Shown: piece by piece, positions 33,938 to 42,340 of the stretch | Layout: each line of letters starts with the position of its first letter | Position numbering within the stretch: position 1 is the first letter of the stretch | NCBI RefSeq assembly: GCF_900447535.1 | Contig: NZ_UFXX01000002.1 | Coordinates: 310,001 to 374,000, forward strand | Source: Dermacoccus nishinomiyaensis | Lineage (GTDB): Bacteria > Actinomycetota > Actinomycetes > Actinomycetales > Dermatophilaceae | Direction of reading: 5' to 3' | DNA length: 64,000 nt | The notes under the pieces: generated by a model | What the model was told of the DNA's origin: nothing | Databases searched by the model: none | Seen by the model: the letters and a program-made list of their open reading frames with translations, nothing else | Position numbers and translations under genes: made by a program

Positions 33938-35251
33938 TCAGGCGATGCGGTCGATGACGATGTCACGCGGCGTGGATGACCCGGCGTCGGCGCTGATGTC
34001 GTAGCTGCCGTCGAGGGCGGCCACGGCGCGCTCGAAACGCTCCGGCGTGTCGGTGTGCAGCGTCATGAGCGGCGTGCCGGCGCTGACGGTGTCGCCGGGC
34101 TTGGCGTGCAGTTCGATGCCCGCGCCGGCCTGCACCGGGTCCTCCTTGCGCGCACGGCCCGCGCCGAGTCGCCACGCCGAGACGCCGACGGCGAGTGCGT
34201 CGAGGCGCGTCAGCACGCCGTCGCTCGGTGCGGTGATGACGTGCGACTCCTTCGCCACGGGCAGTTCGGCGTCGGGGTCGCCGCCCTGCGCGGCGACCAT
34301 GCGGCGCCACGCGTCCATCGCACGCCCGTCGCGCAGCGCTGCGCGCACGGCCGATGCGTCCTGAGGCCGACCGGCGCCGGCGAGCATCTCGACGGCGAGT
34401 GCCACCGTGAGGTCGACGACGTCCTTCGGGCCGCCTCCGGCGAGCACCTCGACCGATTCGCGCACCTCGAGAGCGTTGCCGGCCGTCAGCCCGAGCGGCG
34501 TCGACATGTCGGTCAGCAGCGCGACCGTGTTGACGTCGGCGTCGTTGCCGAGGTCGACCATCGTGCGCGCCAGTTCGCGGGCGTCGTCCTGCGTCTTCAT
34601 GAACGCACCCGAGCCGACCTTGACGTCGAGCACGAGCGCGCCCGTGCCCTCGGCGATCTTCTTGCTCATGATCGAGCTGGCGATGAGCGGGATGGCCTCG
34701 ACGGTGCCCGTCACGTCACGCAGCGCGTACAGCTTCTTGTCGGCGGGTGCCAGCCCGTCTCCGGCGGCGCAGATGACGGCGCCGACCTCGTCGAGCTGAC
34801 GCATCATCTCGGCGTTCGTCAGCCCTGCACGCCACCCGGCGATGGCCTCCATCTTGTCGAGCGTGCCGCCGGTGTGACCGAGCCCGCGGCCCGACAGCTG
34901 CGGCACGGCGACGTCGAACACCGCGACGAGCGGCGCGAGCGGCAGCGTGATCTTGTCGCCCACTCCCCCGGTCGAGTGCTTGTCGGCCGTGGGCACGCGC
35001 AGGGGCGAGAAGTCCATCCGCTCGCCGCTCGCGATCATCGCTGCGGTCCAGCGTGCGATCTCGTCCCGCGTCATGCCGTTGAGCAGGATCGCCATGGCCA
35101 TCGCCGACATCTGCTCGTCCGCGACGGCGCCGCGTGTGTAGGCGTCGATGATCCAGTCGATCTCGTCGTGGCTCAACGTGCCGCGGTCGCGCTTCGTGCG
35201 GATGAGGTCGACGGCGTCGAACGCCTCGTGGGTGGAGGCAGCGGAGGTCAT
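33938..35251 (-). CDS. deoA: Thymidine / pyrimidine-nucleoside phosphorylase
   Basis: Phosphorolysis of thymidine and (deoxy)uridine to base plus pentose-1-phosphate. 437 residues in the family's three-domain layout: DLIRTKRDRGTLSHDEIDWII, the phosphate loop ADKHSTGGVGDKITLPLAP, SGRGLGHTGGTLDKMEAI (the anthranilate-type signature), IPLIASSIMSKKIAEGTGALVLDVKVGSGAFMK, and a C-terminal AGAGIELHAKPGDTVSAGTPL barrel-sandwich. The ATG at 35251 overlaps the cdd stop by 4 bp and removes a 72-residue nonhomologous extension. Last gene of the transporter-cdd-deoA run. Confidence 0.96.
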   Translation of the reverse strand: MTSAASTHEAFDAVDLIRTKRDRGTLSHDEIDWIIDAYTRGAVADEQMSAMAMAILLNGMTRDEIARWTAAMIASGERMDFSPLRVPTADKHSTGGVGDKITLPLAPLVAVFDVAVPQLSGRGLGHTGGTLDKMEAIAGWRAGLTNAEMMRQLDEVGAVICAAGDGLAPADKKLYALRDVTGTVEAIPLIASSIMSKKIAEGTGALVLDVKVGSGAFMKTQDDARELARTMVDLGNDADVNTVALLTDMSTPLGLTAGNALEVRESVEVLAGGGPKDVVDLTVALAVEMLAGAGRPQDASAVRAALRDGRAMDAWRRMVAAQGGDPDAELPVAKESHVITAPSDGVLTRLDALAVGVSAWRLGAGRARKEDPVQAGAGIELHAKPGDTVSAGTPLMTLHTDTPERFERAVAALDGSYDISADAGSSTPRDIVIDRIA

Positions 35252-35856
35252 GATTCGCCTTTCAGCTGGGCGGCGGAGGTGGCGACGGCGTCGAGGTTGG
35301 TGACGCCGAACGCGTGCGGAAGGAGCTCGACGAACGGCAGCGGGTCGCGCCCGTCCATGTCGATGAGCAGGCCAGGTGAATCGACGGACGGCGCCACGGC
35401 GTGTTCGGCCAGCAACTGACGGCAGCGTCCACACGGCGTGATCGGGGTGCCGTTGCCGTCGACGCACGACAGCGCGACGAGCCGCTCGCGCGCCGCAGTC
35501 GCATTGACGACCGGGCCCGCCCCGCCGTCAGACAGGCCGGCGTCGGAACAGTCTGCGCCGGCCATCGCGTTGTCAGCCACACCAGCGTTCACACCCCCGC
35601 CGAGACCGTCTCGGTCAGACGTGTTCAACAGTGACGACACAAGCCCGCACTCGGCGCACAGCGCGACGCCATAGGCGGCGTTCTCGACGTTGCAGCCGGT
35701 GAGCACGCGACCCGAGGTCGTGAGCGCGGCGACGCCGACCGGGAACCGGCTGTAGGGCACGTAGGCGCGCCGCGACGCGGCGATGGCCTCGGAGCGCAGG
35801 TGCGCCCAGTCGGGTGTCTGCGCAGCCGAGGCCGTCACGCGTGAGTGCTCGCTCAC
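35248..35856 (-). CDS. cdd: Cytidine deaminase with a long insertion
   Basis: Deaminates (deoxy)cytidine to (deoxy)uridine, the substrate of deoA. Core motifs are present: YVPYSRFPVGVAALTTSGRVLTGCNVENAAYG, LCAECGLVSSLL with the first Zn Cys and the catalytic Glu (NAAYGVALCAE), and ITPCGRCRQLLAEH with the CxxC Zn ligands. At 202 residues it is ~70 longer than usual. About 45 extra residues (Gly/Ala/Asp-rich, with one Cys) sit between the first Cys motif and LVALSCVDGNG. Overlaps both neighbours by 4 bp, so it is in the transporter operon. Confidence 0.92.
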   Translation of the reverse strand: MSEHSRVTASAAQTPDWAHLRSEAIAASRRAYVPYSRFPVGVAALTTSGRVLTGCNVENAAYGVALCAECGLVSSLLNTSDRDGLGGGVNAGVADNAMAGADCSDAGLSDGGAGPVVNATAARERLVALSCVDGNGTPITPCGRCRQLLAEHAVAPSVDSPGLLIDMDGRDPLPFVELLPHAFGVTNLDAVATSAAQLKGES

Positions 35857-37097
35857 CCGGCTTCACCCTTGCGGTAGACGTCACCGTCGGCCGCCGGCAT
35901 GCGAAGGTGCTGGCTGGCGAACGCCATGACGAGCAGGGTGACGACGTATGGCGCCGTGCTCGTGAGGTTCGGGTCGATCGTGTTCGAACCGAAGTACCAG
36001 CTCAGCACGAGCACCGCCGTCACCGCCAGGATCACCGCCGGCAGCACGCGACGACGCACCGCCATCCAGATCGCGCCGACGATGACGCCCGCGCCGACGA
36101 GCAGCAGCAGCGCATGCACCTGGTCGCCGCCGCGCAGCTGCAGCGCCTGCGTGTAGCCGAACAGCAGCGCGCCGAGGGCGGTGCCGAGCGGCATCCAGTT
36201 GCCGAAGATCATCGCGGCGAGACCGATGTACCCGCGCCCGCCGGTCTGGCCCTGCTGGAAGCCGTCGGAGGCGACCATCGCGAGGAAGCCGCCGCCGAGG
36301 CCGGCGAGGGCGCCGGAGACGAGCACCGCGATCGTCTTGTACAGGTAGACGTTGACGCCGAGCGTCTCGGCGGCCTGCGGCGCCTCACCGCAGCTGCGCA
36401 GACGCAGACCGAACGGCGTGCGCCACAGCACGTACGCTGTCGCCGCGATGAGCAGGACGGTGATGAGCGTCAGCCACGACACGTTCGTCAACAGGCCGCC
36501 GAGGATGCCGGCGAGGTCGGAGACGAGGAACCAGTGCTCGCCCTCGAGATCCGACAGCACTGACGAACCGGGCACGGTGAACGTGCCGATGTCCGGCAGG
36601 CTGGGGCTCTGCGTCGCACCGCCGCCGGGCAGGCTCGAGAAGAAGCGTTCGGCGAGGAACTTCGTCAGGCCCGCGCCGAGCAGGTTGATCGCGACACCGG
36701 AGACGATCTGGTCGACGCCGAAGAACACCGTCGCGATGGCGTGCAGCACGCCGAACAGCATGCCGCCGGCGATCGCTGCGATGACGCCCGCCCACGCGCC
36801 CCAGTGGTAGGCCGCGTATGCCGCCGACCAGGAGCCCATGATCATCATGCCCTCGAGCCCGATGTTGACGACGCCCGCGCGCTCGGACCACAGACCACCG
36901 AGGCCCGCCAGCGCGAGCGGGACGGCGGCGACGACGGCCGCGGAGATCGCGTTGGCCGAGTCGATGTCGTTGACGCCCGTCGCGACACGCAGTACGGACA
37001 GCGCGACGAGGATGCCGAGCAGGCCGAGCGGCAGCAGGGCCTTGCGACCGAGACGGCGGGTGATCCCTGCCGTGGGTCGGGTTGCGACGGTGCTCAT
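35853..37097 (-). CDS. ABC nucleoside transporter, permease 2
   Basis: 414-residue integral membrane protein of the BPD-type permease family used by ribose and nucleoside importers. About ten hydrophobic helices; the signature region LGVNVYLYKTIAVLVSGALAGLGGGFLAM and ERAGVVNIGLEGMMIMGSWSAA match the BmpG/NupQ-like permeases. ATG at 37097 overlaps the stop of permease 1 (37094), and its stop overlaps the cdd start, so the genes are coupled. Confidence 0.93.
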   Translation of the reverse strand: MSTVATRPTAGITRRLGRKALLPLGLLGILVALSVLRVATGVNDIDSANAISAAVVAAVPLALAGLGGLWSERAGVVNIGLEGMMIMGSWSAAYAAYHWGAWAGVIAAIAGGMLFGVLHAIATVFFGVDQIVSGVAINLLGAGLTKFLAERFFSSLPGGGATQSPSLPDIGTFTVPGSSVLSDLEGEHWFLVSDLAGILGGLLTNVSWLTLITVLLIAATAYVLWRTPFGLRLRSCGEAPQAAETLGVNVYLYKTIAVLVSGALAGLGGGFLAMVASDGFQQGQTGGRGYIGLAAMIFGNWMPLGTALGALLFGYTQALQLRGGDQVHALLLLVGAGVIVGAIWMAVRRRVLPAVILAVTAVLVLSWYFGSNTIDPNLTSTAPYVVTLLVMAFASQHLRMPAADGDVYRKGEAG

Positions 37098-38188
37098 GCG
37101 CTCGCTCCTGCGGTGTTTCCGGCGGCCAGTTCCGCGGCGACGTGGCGTTGTTCGATGCTCTTGTCCCAGCGGCGCACGAGTTCGTACGCGATGACGACAG
37201 CGAGCACCATGACGCCCTGGATGATGTTGACGAGTGAGGCATTGACGCCGGCGTTGATCTGCAGCGCGTCGGACTGGCCGTTGAGGTAGGCCCACAGCAG
37301 CGCACCGAACGCGATGCCGATCGGGTTGTTGCGTCCGATGAGTGCGACGGCGATACCCGCGAAGCCGAGACCGCTCTGGCTGTTGGAGCCATAGTTGTAG
37401 TCCTGGCCGAACAGCTGCGGCATGCCGACGAGACCGGCGACGGCGCCGGACATCAGCATCGCGGAGATCGTCATGCGCTTGACGTTGACACCGCTCGCGA
37501 CGGCCGCGGATTCCGACGTGCCCGTCGCGCGCAGGTCGAAGCCGAAGCGCGTGCGGTTGATGACGAACCAGTAGACCAGGCCGACGATGACGGCGAGGAT
37601 GCCGAGGCCGTAGATCGGCCCACCGGACAGGTTCGCGAGCGCCGGCACGTGCGAGCTGTCGGGGATGCTCTTTGTCACCGTGGCGTTCGATCCGGGCGTG
37701 CGATCGGCGACCTTGTTGAGCAGCCACGCGACAACACCCGTCGCGATCGAGTTGAGCATGATCGAGCTGATGACCTCGGACACGCCGCGCGTCACCTTGA
37801 GCACGGCGATGATCCCGGCCCAGACCGCGCCGACGAGCATCGCGAGCAGCAGCGCGAAGATGACGTTGAGGAAGCCCGGGAGCCAGCCCTGCGCCGCGAA
37901 GAGCGCGGCGGCGAACGCGGCGACGCGGTACTGGCCGTCGACGCCGATGTTGAACAGGTTCATCCGGAAGCCGATGGCGACGGCGACGCCCGACAGGTAC
38001 AGCACGGCGGTGTCGTTGATGATCGCCTCGCTGACGCCCGGCATCGGCGAGGACAGGAACACCTGCCACACCGGCCCGACGGAGTTTCCGAGCGCGAGCA
38101 GGACGATCGACGTCAGCACCACGGCGATGGCGATGGCGAGCAGCGGCGCGGCGAGCGCGACGCCGACGCGGCGGAGGGTGGAGTTCAT
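37094..38188 (-). CDS. ABC nucleoside transporter, permease 1
   Basis: 364 residues with roughly ten membrane helices. Family segments: GFRMNLFNIGVDGQYRVAA, VTRGVSEVISSIMLNSIATGVVAWLL, and SGVNVKRMTISAMLMSGAVAGLVGMPQLFG. Pairs with permease 2 as a heterodimer. ATG at 38188 is selected because it overlaps the ATPase stop by 4 bp and begins with a membrane helix (VGVALAAPLLAIAIAVVLTSIVLLAL). Confidence 0.93.
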   Translation of the reverse strand: MNSTLRRVGVALAAPLLAIAIAVVLTSIVLLALGNSVGPVWQVFLSSPMPGVSEAIINDTAVLYLSGVAVAIGFRMNLFNIGVDGQYRVAAFAAALFAAQGWLPGFLNVIFALLLAMLVGAVWAGIIAVLKVTRGVSEVISSIMLNSIATGVVAWLLNKVADRTPGSNATVTKSIPDSSHVPALANLSGGPIYGLGILAVIVGLVYWFVINRTRFGFDLRATGTSESAAVASGVNVKRMTISAMLMSGAVAGLVGMPQLFGQDYNYGSNSQSGLGFAGIAVALIGRNNPIGIAFGALLWAYLNGQSDALQINAGVNASLVNIIQGVMVLAVVIAYELVRRWDKSIEQRHVAAELAAGNTAGASA

Positions 38189-39855
38189 CGGACGGTGTCC
38201 TCGCTCGTGCCGGCGGCGGTGGCGCCGGTCGTGTTCTCGGTCTTCGAGGTCGTGGGAATGCGTGCGCTCGAGTCGCTCGCGTCCGAACCGGCACCCGTCA
38301 TCGCGGCGCCGAGCTGTTCGGCGGTCACGTGATGGGGGTCGAACTCGCCCGACAGCCGCCCTCGCAGGATGACGCGGATCGTGTCGGACAGGCCGATCAG
38401 TTCGTCGAGGTCGGCGGAGATGAGCAGCACGGCAAGACCTTCGCGGCGTGCGTCCTTGATGTGATCCCAGATCGCGGCCTGCGCGCCGACGTCGACACCG
38501 CGCGTCGGGTGCGCGGCGACGAGGACGCGCGGTGCGTGCGACATCTCGCGCCCGAAGATGAGCTTCTGCTGGTTGCCGCCCGACAGCGACCCGGCGGTCA
38601 CGTCGATGCTCGGCGTGCGCACGTCGTACTCGCTGACGATGCGCTGCGTGTCCTCCTTCGCCGCGCCGGGCGTGAGGCGCCAGCCCTTGCTCGCGGGGGC
38701 CTGTCGCTGGTGGCCGAGCATGCGGTTCTCCCACAGCGGCGAACCGAGAAGCAGCGCGTGACGGTGACGGTCCTCGGGGATGTAGCCGACGCCGCTGTCG
38801 CGGATCTGCTTCGTCGGCCAGGTCGTGACGTCGTCGTCGCCGATGACGACGTGGCCGCTGTCGGCGCGGCGCATGCCGAGGATCGTCTCGACGAGTTCGG
38901 CCTGGCCGTTGCCCTCGACACCGGCGATGCCGACGACCTCGCCGGCGCGGATGACGAGGTCGATGTTCGACAGCAGCGCCGGGCCGCCGGCGCGGTCGGC
39001 GAGCGTCAGCCCGTCGAGGCGCATGACGACGCGGTCGGTGACGGTCGATTCCTGCGTCTCGGGGGTGGGCAGCTGCGAGCCGACCATGAGTTCGGCGAGC
39101 TGCTTGCTCGTCACCGACGCGCTCTTGACGCGGTCGATCGTCGTGCCGCGGCGGATGACGGTGATGTCGTCGGCGACGCCGCGCACCTCGTCGAGCTTGT
39201 GCGAGATGAACAGCACCGTGAGGCCTTCGGCCTTCATCTCGGCGAGGTTCGCGAACAGTTCGTCGACCTCCTGCGGCACGAGCACGGCCGTCGGCTCGTC
39301 GAGGATGAGGATCTTCGCCCCGCGGTAGAGCACCTTGAGGATCTCGACGCGCTGACGGGCGCCGACGCCGAGGTCGGCGACGAGCACGTCGGGGTGGACG
39401 CCGAGCCCGTAGGCCCGCGAGATGCGCGTGATCTCCGCGCGCGCCTTCGCCCCGATGCCGTGCAGCTTCTCGGCGCCGAGGACGACGTTCTCGAGGACGG
39501 TGAGGTTGTCCGCGAGCATGAAGTGCTGGAACACCATGCCGACGCCGGCCTTGATCGCGTCCTTCGGCGACGAGAACGAGACCTCGTCACCGTTGATGCG
39601 GATCGTGCCCTCGTCGGGCTTCTGCACGCCGTAGAGGATCTTCATGAGCGTCGACTTGCCGGCACCGTTCTCCCCCACGATGGCGTGGATCGTGCCGCGC
39701 TCGACCTGCAGGTACAGGTCGGAGTTCGCGACGACGCCGGGGAATCGCTTCGTGATGCCTTGCAGGTCGACGGCGAGGGGCCCCTGCGGGGGCGCGCTGA
39801 CGTCGGGCGCCGCGGCCGACGTCGTCGTGGGATCGGTGGTGTCGATGACGCACAC
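38185..39855 (-). CDS. ABC nucleoside transporter, duplicated ATPase
   Basis: 556 residues with two fused nucleotide-binding domains. First: Walker A GENGAGKSTLMKILYG, signature LGVGARQRVEILKVLYRGAKILILDEPTAVL. Second: IAGVEGNGQAELVETILGM (degenerate P-loop, as usual in this subfamily), LSGGNQQKLIFGREMSHAPRVLVAAHPTRGVDVGAQ. The GTG start has AGGAG 4 nt upstream. Layout BMP-ATPase-permease-permease equals the Bmp/Nup purine and pyrimidine nucleoside importers. Confidence 0.95.
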   Translation of the reverse strand: MCVIDTTDPTTTSAAAPDVSAPPQGPLAVDLQGITKRFPGVVANSDLYLQVERGTIHAIVGENGAGKSTLMKILYGVQKPDEGTIRINGDEVSFSSPKDAIKAGVGMVFQHFMLADNLTVLENVVLGAEKLHGIGAKARAEITRISRAYGLGVHPDVLVADLGVGARQRVEILKVLYRGAKILILDEPTAVLVPQEVDELFANLAEMKAEGLTVLFISHKLDEVRGVADDITVIRRGTTIDRVKSASVTSKQLAELMVGSQLPTPETQESTVTDRVVMRLDGLTLADRAGGPALLSNIDLVIRAGEVVGIAGVEGNGQAELVETILGMRRADSGHVVIGDDDVTTWPTKQIRDSGVGYIPEDRHRHALLLGSPLWENRMLGHQRQAPASKGWRLTPGAAKEDTQRIVSEYDVRTPSIDVTAGSLSGGNQQKLIFGREMSHAPRVLVAAHPTRGVDVGAQAAIWDHIKDARREGLAVLLISADLDELIGLSDTIRVILRGRLSGEFDPHHVTAEQLGAAMTGAGSDASDSSARIPTTSKTENTTGATAAGTSEDTVR

Positions 39856-39870
39856 TCCTGCTCGAACCGT

Positions 39871-39908
39871 GAAGGCCCGGCAAGCAGAACACCCGCTTGC
39901 CGGACCTT
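39871..39908 (-). terminator. Intra-operon hairpin between BMP lipoprotein and ATPase genes
   Basis: 15-bp stem (39871-39885 with 39894-39908, one mismatch) and 8-nt loop. It lies in the only sizeable gap of the transporter operon and would act as a partial terminator or 3'-end stabiliser giving more binding protein than ATPase. Confidence 0.6.
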
Positions 39909-39922
39909 CACCGGGTGGCGAC

Positions 39923-40966
39923 TCAGTTGGACGGAGTCGTGGGAACCGTGATCCTGCCGTCGACGACCTGCTTCTTCAGGTCATCGACGGTCTTGAGCGT
40001 GTCGGCGGACAGGTGGTTGCCCGTCGTGGAGAGCGAGACGCCGTCCTCCTTGAGGCCGTAGACCTTGTTGCCGCCCTTGAACGAGTCGTCCTTGACCGAG
40101 TTGACGAAGTCCTCGACCGTGCCCGCGCAGCGCTTCGTCGCGGACGTCAGGACGGAGCCGGCGACGGACTTGTCAGCCGTCAGGGCCTGGTCGGAGTCGA
40201 CGCCGATGGCCCACTTGCCCTTGGAGTGCGCCGAGGAGATGACGCCGTCGCCCGACTTGCCGGCCGCGGCGAAGACGATGTCGGCGCCGGACTGGAACAT
40301 GGCGTCGGCAGCGGCCTTGCCGCCGGGGGTGTCGTTGAAGCCCTTGCCGTCGGAGGCGAGGTACTTCGAGTCGACCTTGATGTTCGGGTTGACCTTCTTC
40401 GCGCCCGCGATGTAGCCGGCCTCGAACTTCTGGATGAGCGGCACCTTGAGCGCGCCGACGAAGCCGATGTGGCCCGTCTTGCTCGTCTTGGCGGCCGCGG
40501 CACCGGCGAGGTAGGAGGACTCGTTCTCCTTGAAGGTGATCTGCTCGACGTTCGAGCCGGCCGACGCGGGCGTCGCGTCGTCGATGATCGCGAACTTGAC
40601 GTTCGGGAACTTCTTGGCGACCTGGCCGACGGCGTTCGCGTAGACGAAGCCGACGGCGACGATCGCCTTGTTGCCCGAGGAGGCGAGCTGCGTGAGGCGG
40701 TTGACACGCGCCTGGTCGTTGTCCGACTCGGAGGCCTCGGCCGTCGTGATCGACAGGTTCGAGATCTTCTTCTTCGCGTCCTCGAGGCCCTGGTAGGAGG
40801 CGTCGTTGAAGGAGTGGTCACCACGGCCACCCACGTCGAAGGCGATGGCGGCCTTGAACTGGTCGGTGCCCCCGGAGGACGAACCGGAGGACTTGTCGTT
40901 CGAACCACAGGCGGCGAGACCGGCCGTCATGGCGACGGCGGCAGCGATGGAAACAACCCGCTTCAC
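39923..40966 (-). CDS. BMP family nucleoside-binding lipoprotein
   Basis: 347-residue extracellular substrate-binding protein of the ABC importer. Lipobox AMTAGLAACGSNDKS gives a lipid-anchored Cys (~20). The PnrA/Bmp fold is seen in AIAFDVGGRGDHSFNDASYQGLEDA, VGFVYANAVGQVAKKFPNVKFAIIDD, SYLAGAAAAKTSKTGHIGFVGALKVPLIQKFEAGYIAGAKKVNP, and DIVFAAAGKSGDGVISSA. The GTG start has AAGGAG 6 nt upstream. Substrate (nucleosides) inferred from family and the adjoining cdd/deoA. The 285-bp upstream gap presumably holds the operon promoter; no confident element was seen. Confidence 0.93.
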   Translation of the reverse strand: MKRVVSIAAAVAMTAGLAACGSNDKSSGSSSGGTDQFKAAIAFDVGGRGDHSFNDASYQGLEDAKKKISNLSITTAEASESDNDQARVNRLTQLASSGNKAIVAVGFVYANAVGQVAKKFPNVKFAIIDDATPASAGSNVEQITFKENESSYLAGAAAAKTSKTGHIGFVGALKVPLIQKFEAGYIAGAKKVNPNIKVDSKYLASDGKGFNDTPGGKAAADAMFQSGADIVFAAAGKSGDGVISSAHSKGKWAIGVDSDQALTADKSVAGSVLTSATKRCAGTVEDFVNSVKDDSFKGGNKVYGLKEDGVSLSTTGNHLSADTLKTVDDLKKQVVDGRITVPTTPSN

Positions 40967-41251
40967 GGGGACTCCTTGGGTCTATCGGAACGAAGGCCGC
41001 ATCGTGCGTCAGCACCCGGGGCGGGCGAGCGACGTCCAGGCACGCGATGCGTGCTCACGACAGGCTTCGTCTTGGCAGAGGTGGCGCACGTCACGCCACC
41101 GGACCGGTTGAGCATACCGGGGTCGCGCACCGGGTTGAAGCGACAACGATCCGAGGTGACCGAACCGTTATTGGGCGCCGCCGCGACTCGATGAGATACA
41201 GCACACGCTCCGCCTCCGGCGGTGGGTTCTCACCGGGGCCCGCCGCGCCGC

Positions 41252-41668
41252 TCAGCGCGGCAACGGCGGGTCGGCGACGACGACGAGCGGGCTCGTGCGG
41301 CCCGCGCCGTCATGATCTTCGACGAGGTCGTCGACGATGTCGACGAGCGGGTCGCTCAGGCCCGCGGGTAGCGCGCCGAGGCCCTTGAGCCGCAGGACCA
41401 TGCCGTCCTCGCGCGCGACGACGTCGCCGAGGCATTCCTCGAGGGCGTCCCAGTTTCCGCCGAAATAAGCGGGCAGCTCGAGCTGGCGCGCGAGAGTGCG
41501 CATGAGGTCGGGCTTGTCCGCCACCCCGGCGAGGCGCACCTCGACGAAGCCCCACCCCGCGTCCTTGCACAGCGAGCGCAACTCGTCGGACGTCGGGCCT
41601 GTCAGCCCCCGCGGCACCCAGCCGCCCTGGCCCGCCTCGATCAGCCCACGCACCGTCGCAGCCGTCAT
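41252..41668 (-). CDS. Barstar family RNase inhibitor
   Basis: 138 residues. The barstar fold is marked by GWGFVEVRLAGVADKPDLMRTLARQLELPAYFGGNWDALEECLGDV, where the YFGGNWDALEE segment carries the acidic residues that plug a barnase active site. An N-terminal ~30 residues precede the core. Its ATG overlaps the stop of the upstream RNase gene by 4 bp, so toxin and inhibitor are coupled, RNase first. Confidence 0.9.
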   Translation of the reverse strand: MTAATVRGLIEAGQGGWVPRGLTGPTSDELRSLCKDAGWGFVEVRLAGVADKPDLMRTLARQLELPAYFGGNWDALEECLGDVVAREDGMVLRLKGLGALPAGLSDPLVDIVDDLVEDHDGAGRTSPLVVVADPPLPR

Positions 41669-42219
41669 CTCTGCACCCTCCGGAAGCTCTCGTAGTGGTC
41701 GCCCGTGTAATAGATGGTGCCGTCCTTGCCTTGGATCAACCTGCGAGCGCCGCGGTCGGATTCTCCCGGCGTCTCGACGGTGTACTCGTGGTACCAGCCG
41801 CGCGGATGCTTGGGCAGGCGGCCCTCACGGTTGGCGAAGACGATGCCATCACGCGAGTACGGGAACGGTCCCCCTGCGTCGATGAGCTTCAGCGTCGCCC
41901 GCGCCTGCGCGGGCAGCTGCGCGACGGGCACCACGTCGGCGGCATCGCCGTCACCCGATGTGGGGGCACTCGACGGTGCCCGGCCCGCCCCGCCCGACTT
42001 CGCCCCGCCCGACTTCTCACCGGACGACGACGGGCCGTCCGAGTAGGTCGCGGGCGAGAACTTCGACGACGGAGAGCTGCTCGAGCCGCCTCCTCCCCCG
42101 CGCCCGGTGAGGACAGCGAGTAGCGCGATGACGGCGAGGACGGCGAGCGCGATCGTCGCGATCTTCTGGCCGATCCCCATGCCGGCCAGGGGTGACTTGC
42201 GGGAGCTCAGGGCCACCAC
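41665..42219 (-). CDS. Membrane-anchored or secreted barnase-type ribonuclease
   Basis: 184 residues. N-terminal hydrophobic segment IATIALAVLAVIALLAVLTG (~20-39), then a 50-residue Gly/Ser-rich linker, then a microbial RNase (N1/T1-barnase) domain: DGIVFANREGRLPKHPRGWYHEYTVETPGESDRGARRLI and YYTGDHYESFRRV. Catalytic Glu (in VETPG), Arg (GARR) and His (GDHY) are in place. The anchor has no clear signal-peptidase site. Inference: exported RNase used outside the cell, with cytoplasmic barstar protecting the producer. Confidence 0.88.
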   Translation of the reverse strand: MVALSSRKSPLAGMGIGQKIATIALAVLAVIALLAVLTGRGGGGGSSSSPSSKFSPATYSDGPSSSGEKSGGAKSGGAGRAPSSAPTSGDGDAADVVPVAQLPAQARATLKLIDAGGPFPYSRDGIVFANREGRLPKHPRGWYHEYTVETPGESDRGARRLIQGKDGTIYYTGDHYESFRRVQR

Positions 42220-42340
42220 GTCCTTCTCGTTCGGGGGCCCGAGCCCGGGCCGGAGGTATCGACGATTTCTCGAGCGTGCTCATTGTCGCGCGGCCGCGCA
42301 CCGACGCCGCTCGTTCACCTCGGCCGGCCCGAGCGATGCC

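Noticed and set aside
41252-42219. Phage or defence island around the RNase/barstar pair
   Set aside because: Neighbours are core metabolic genes, with no integrase, restriction, or phage genes; the pair alone is not enough.
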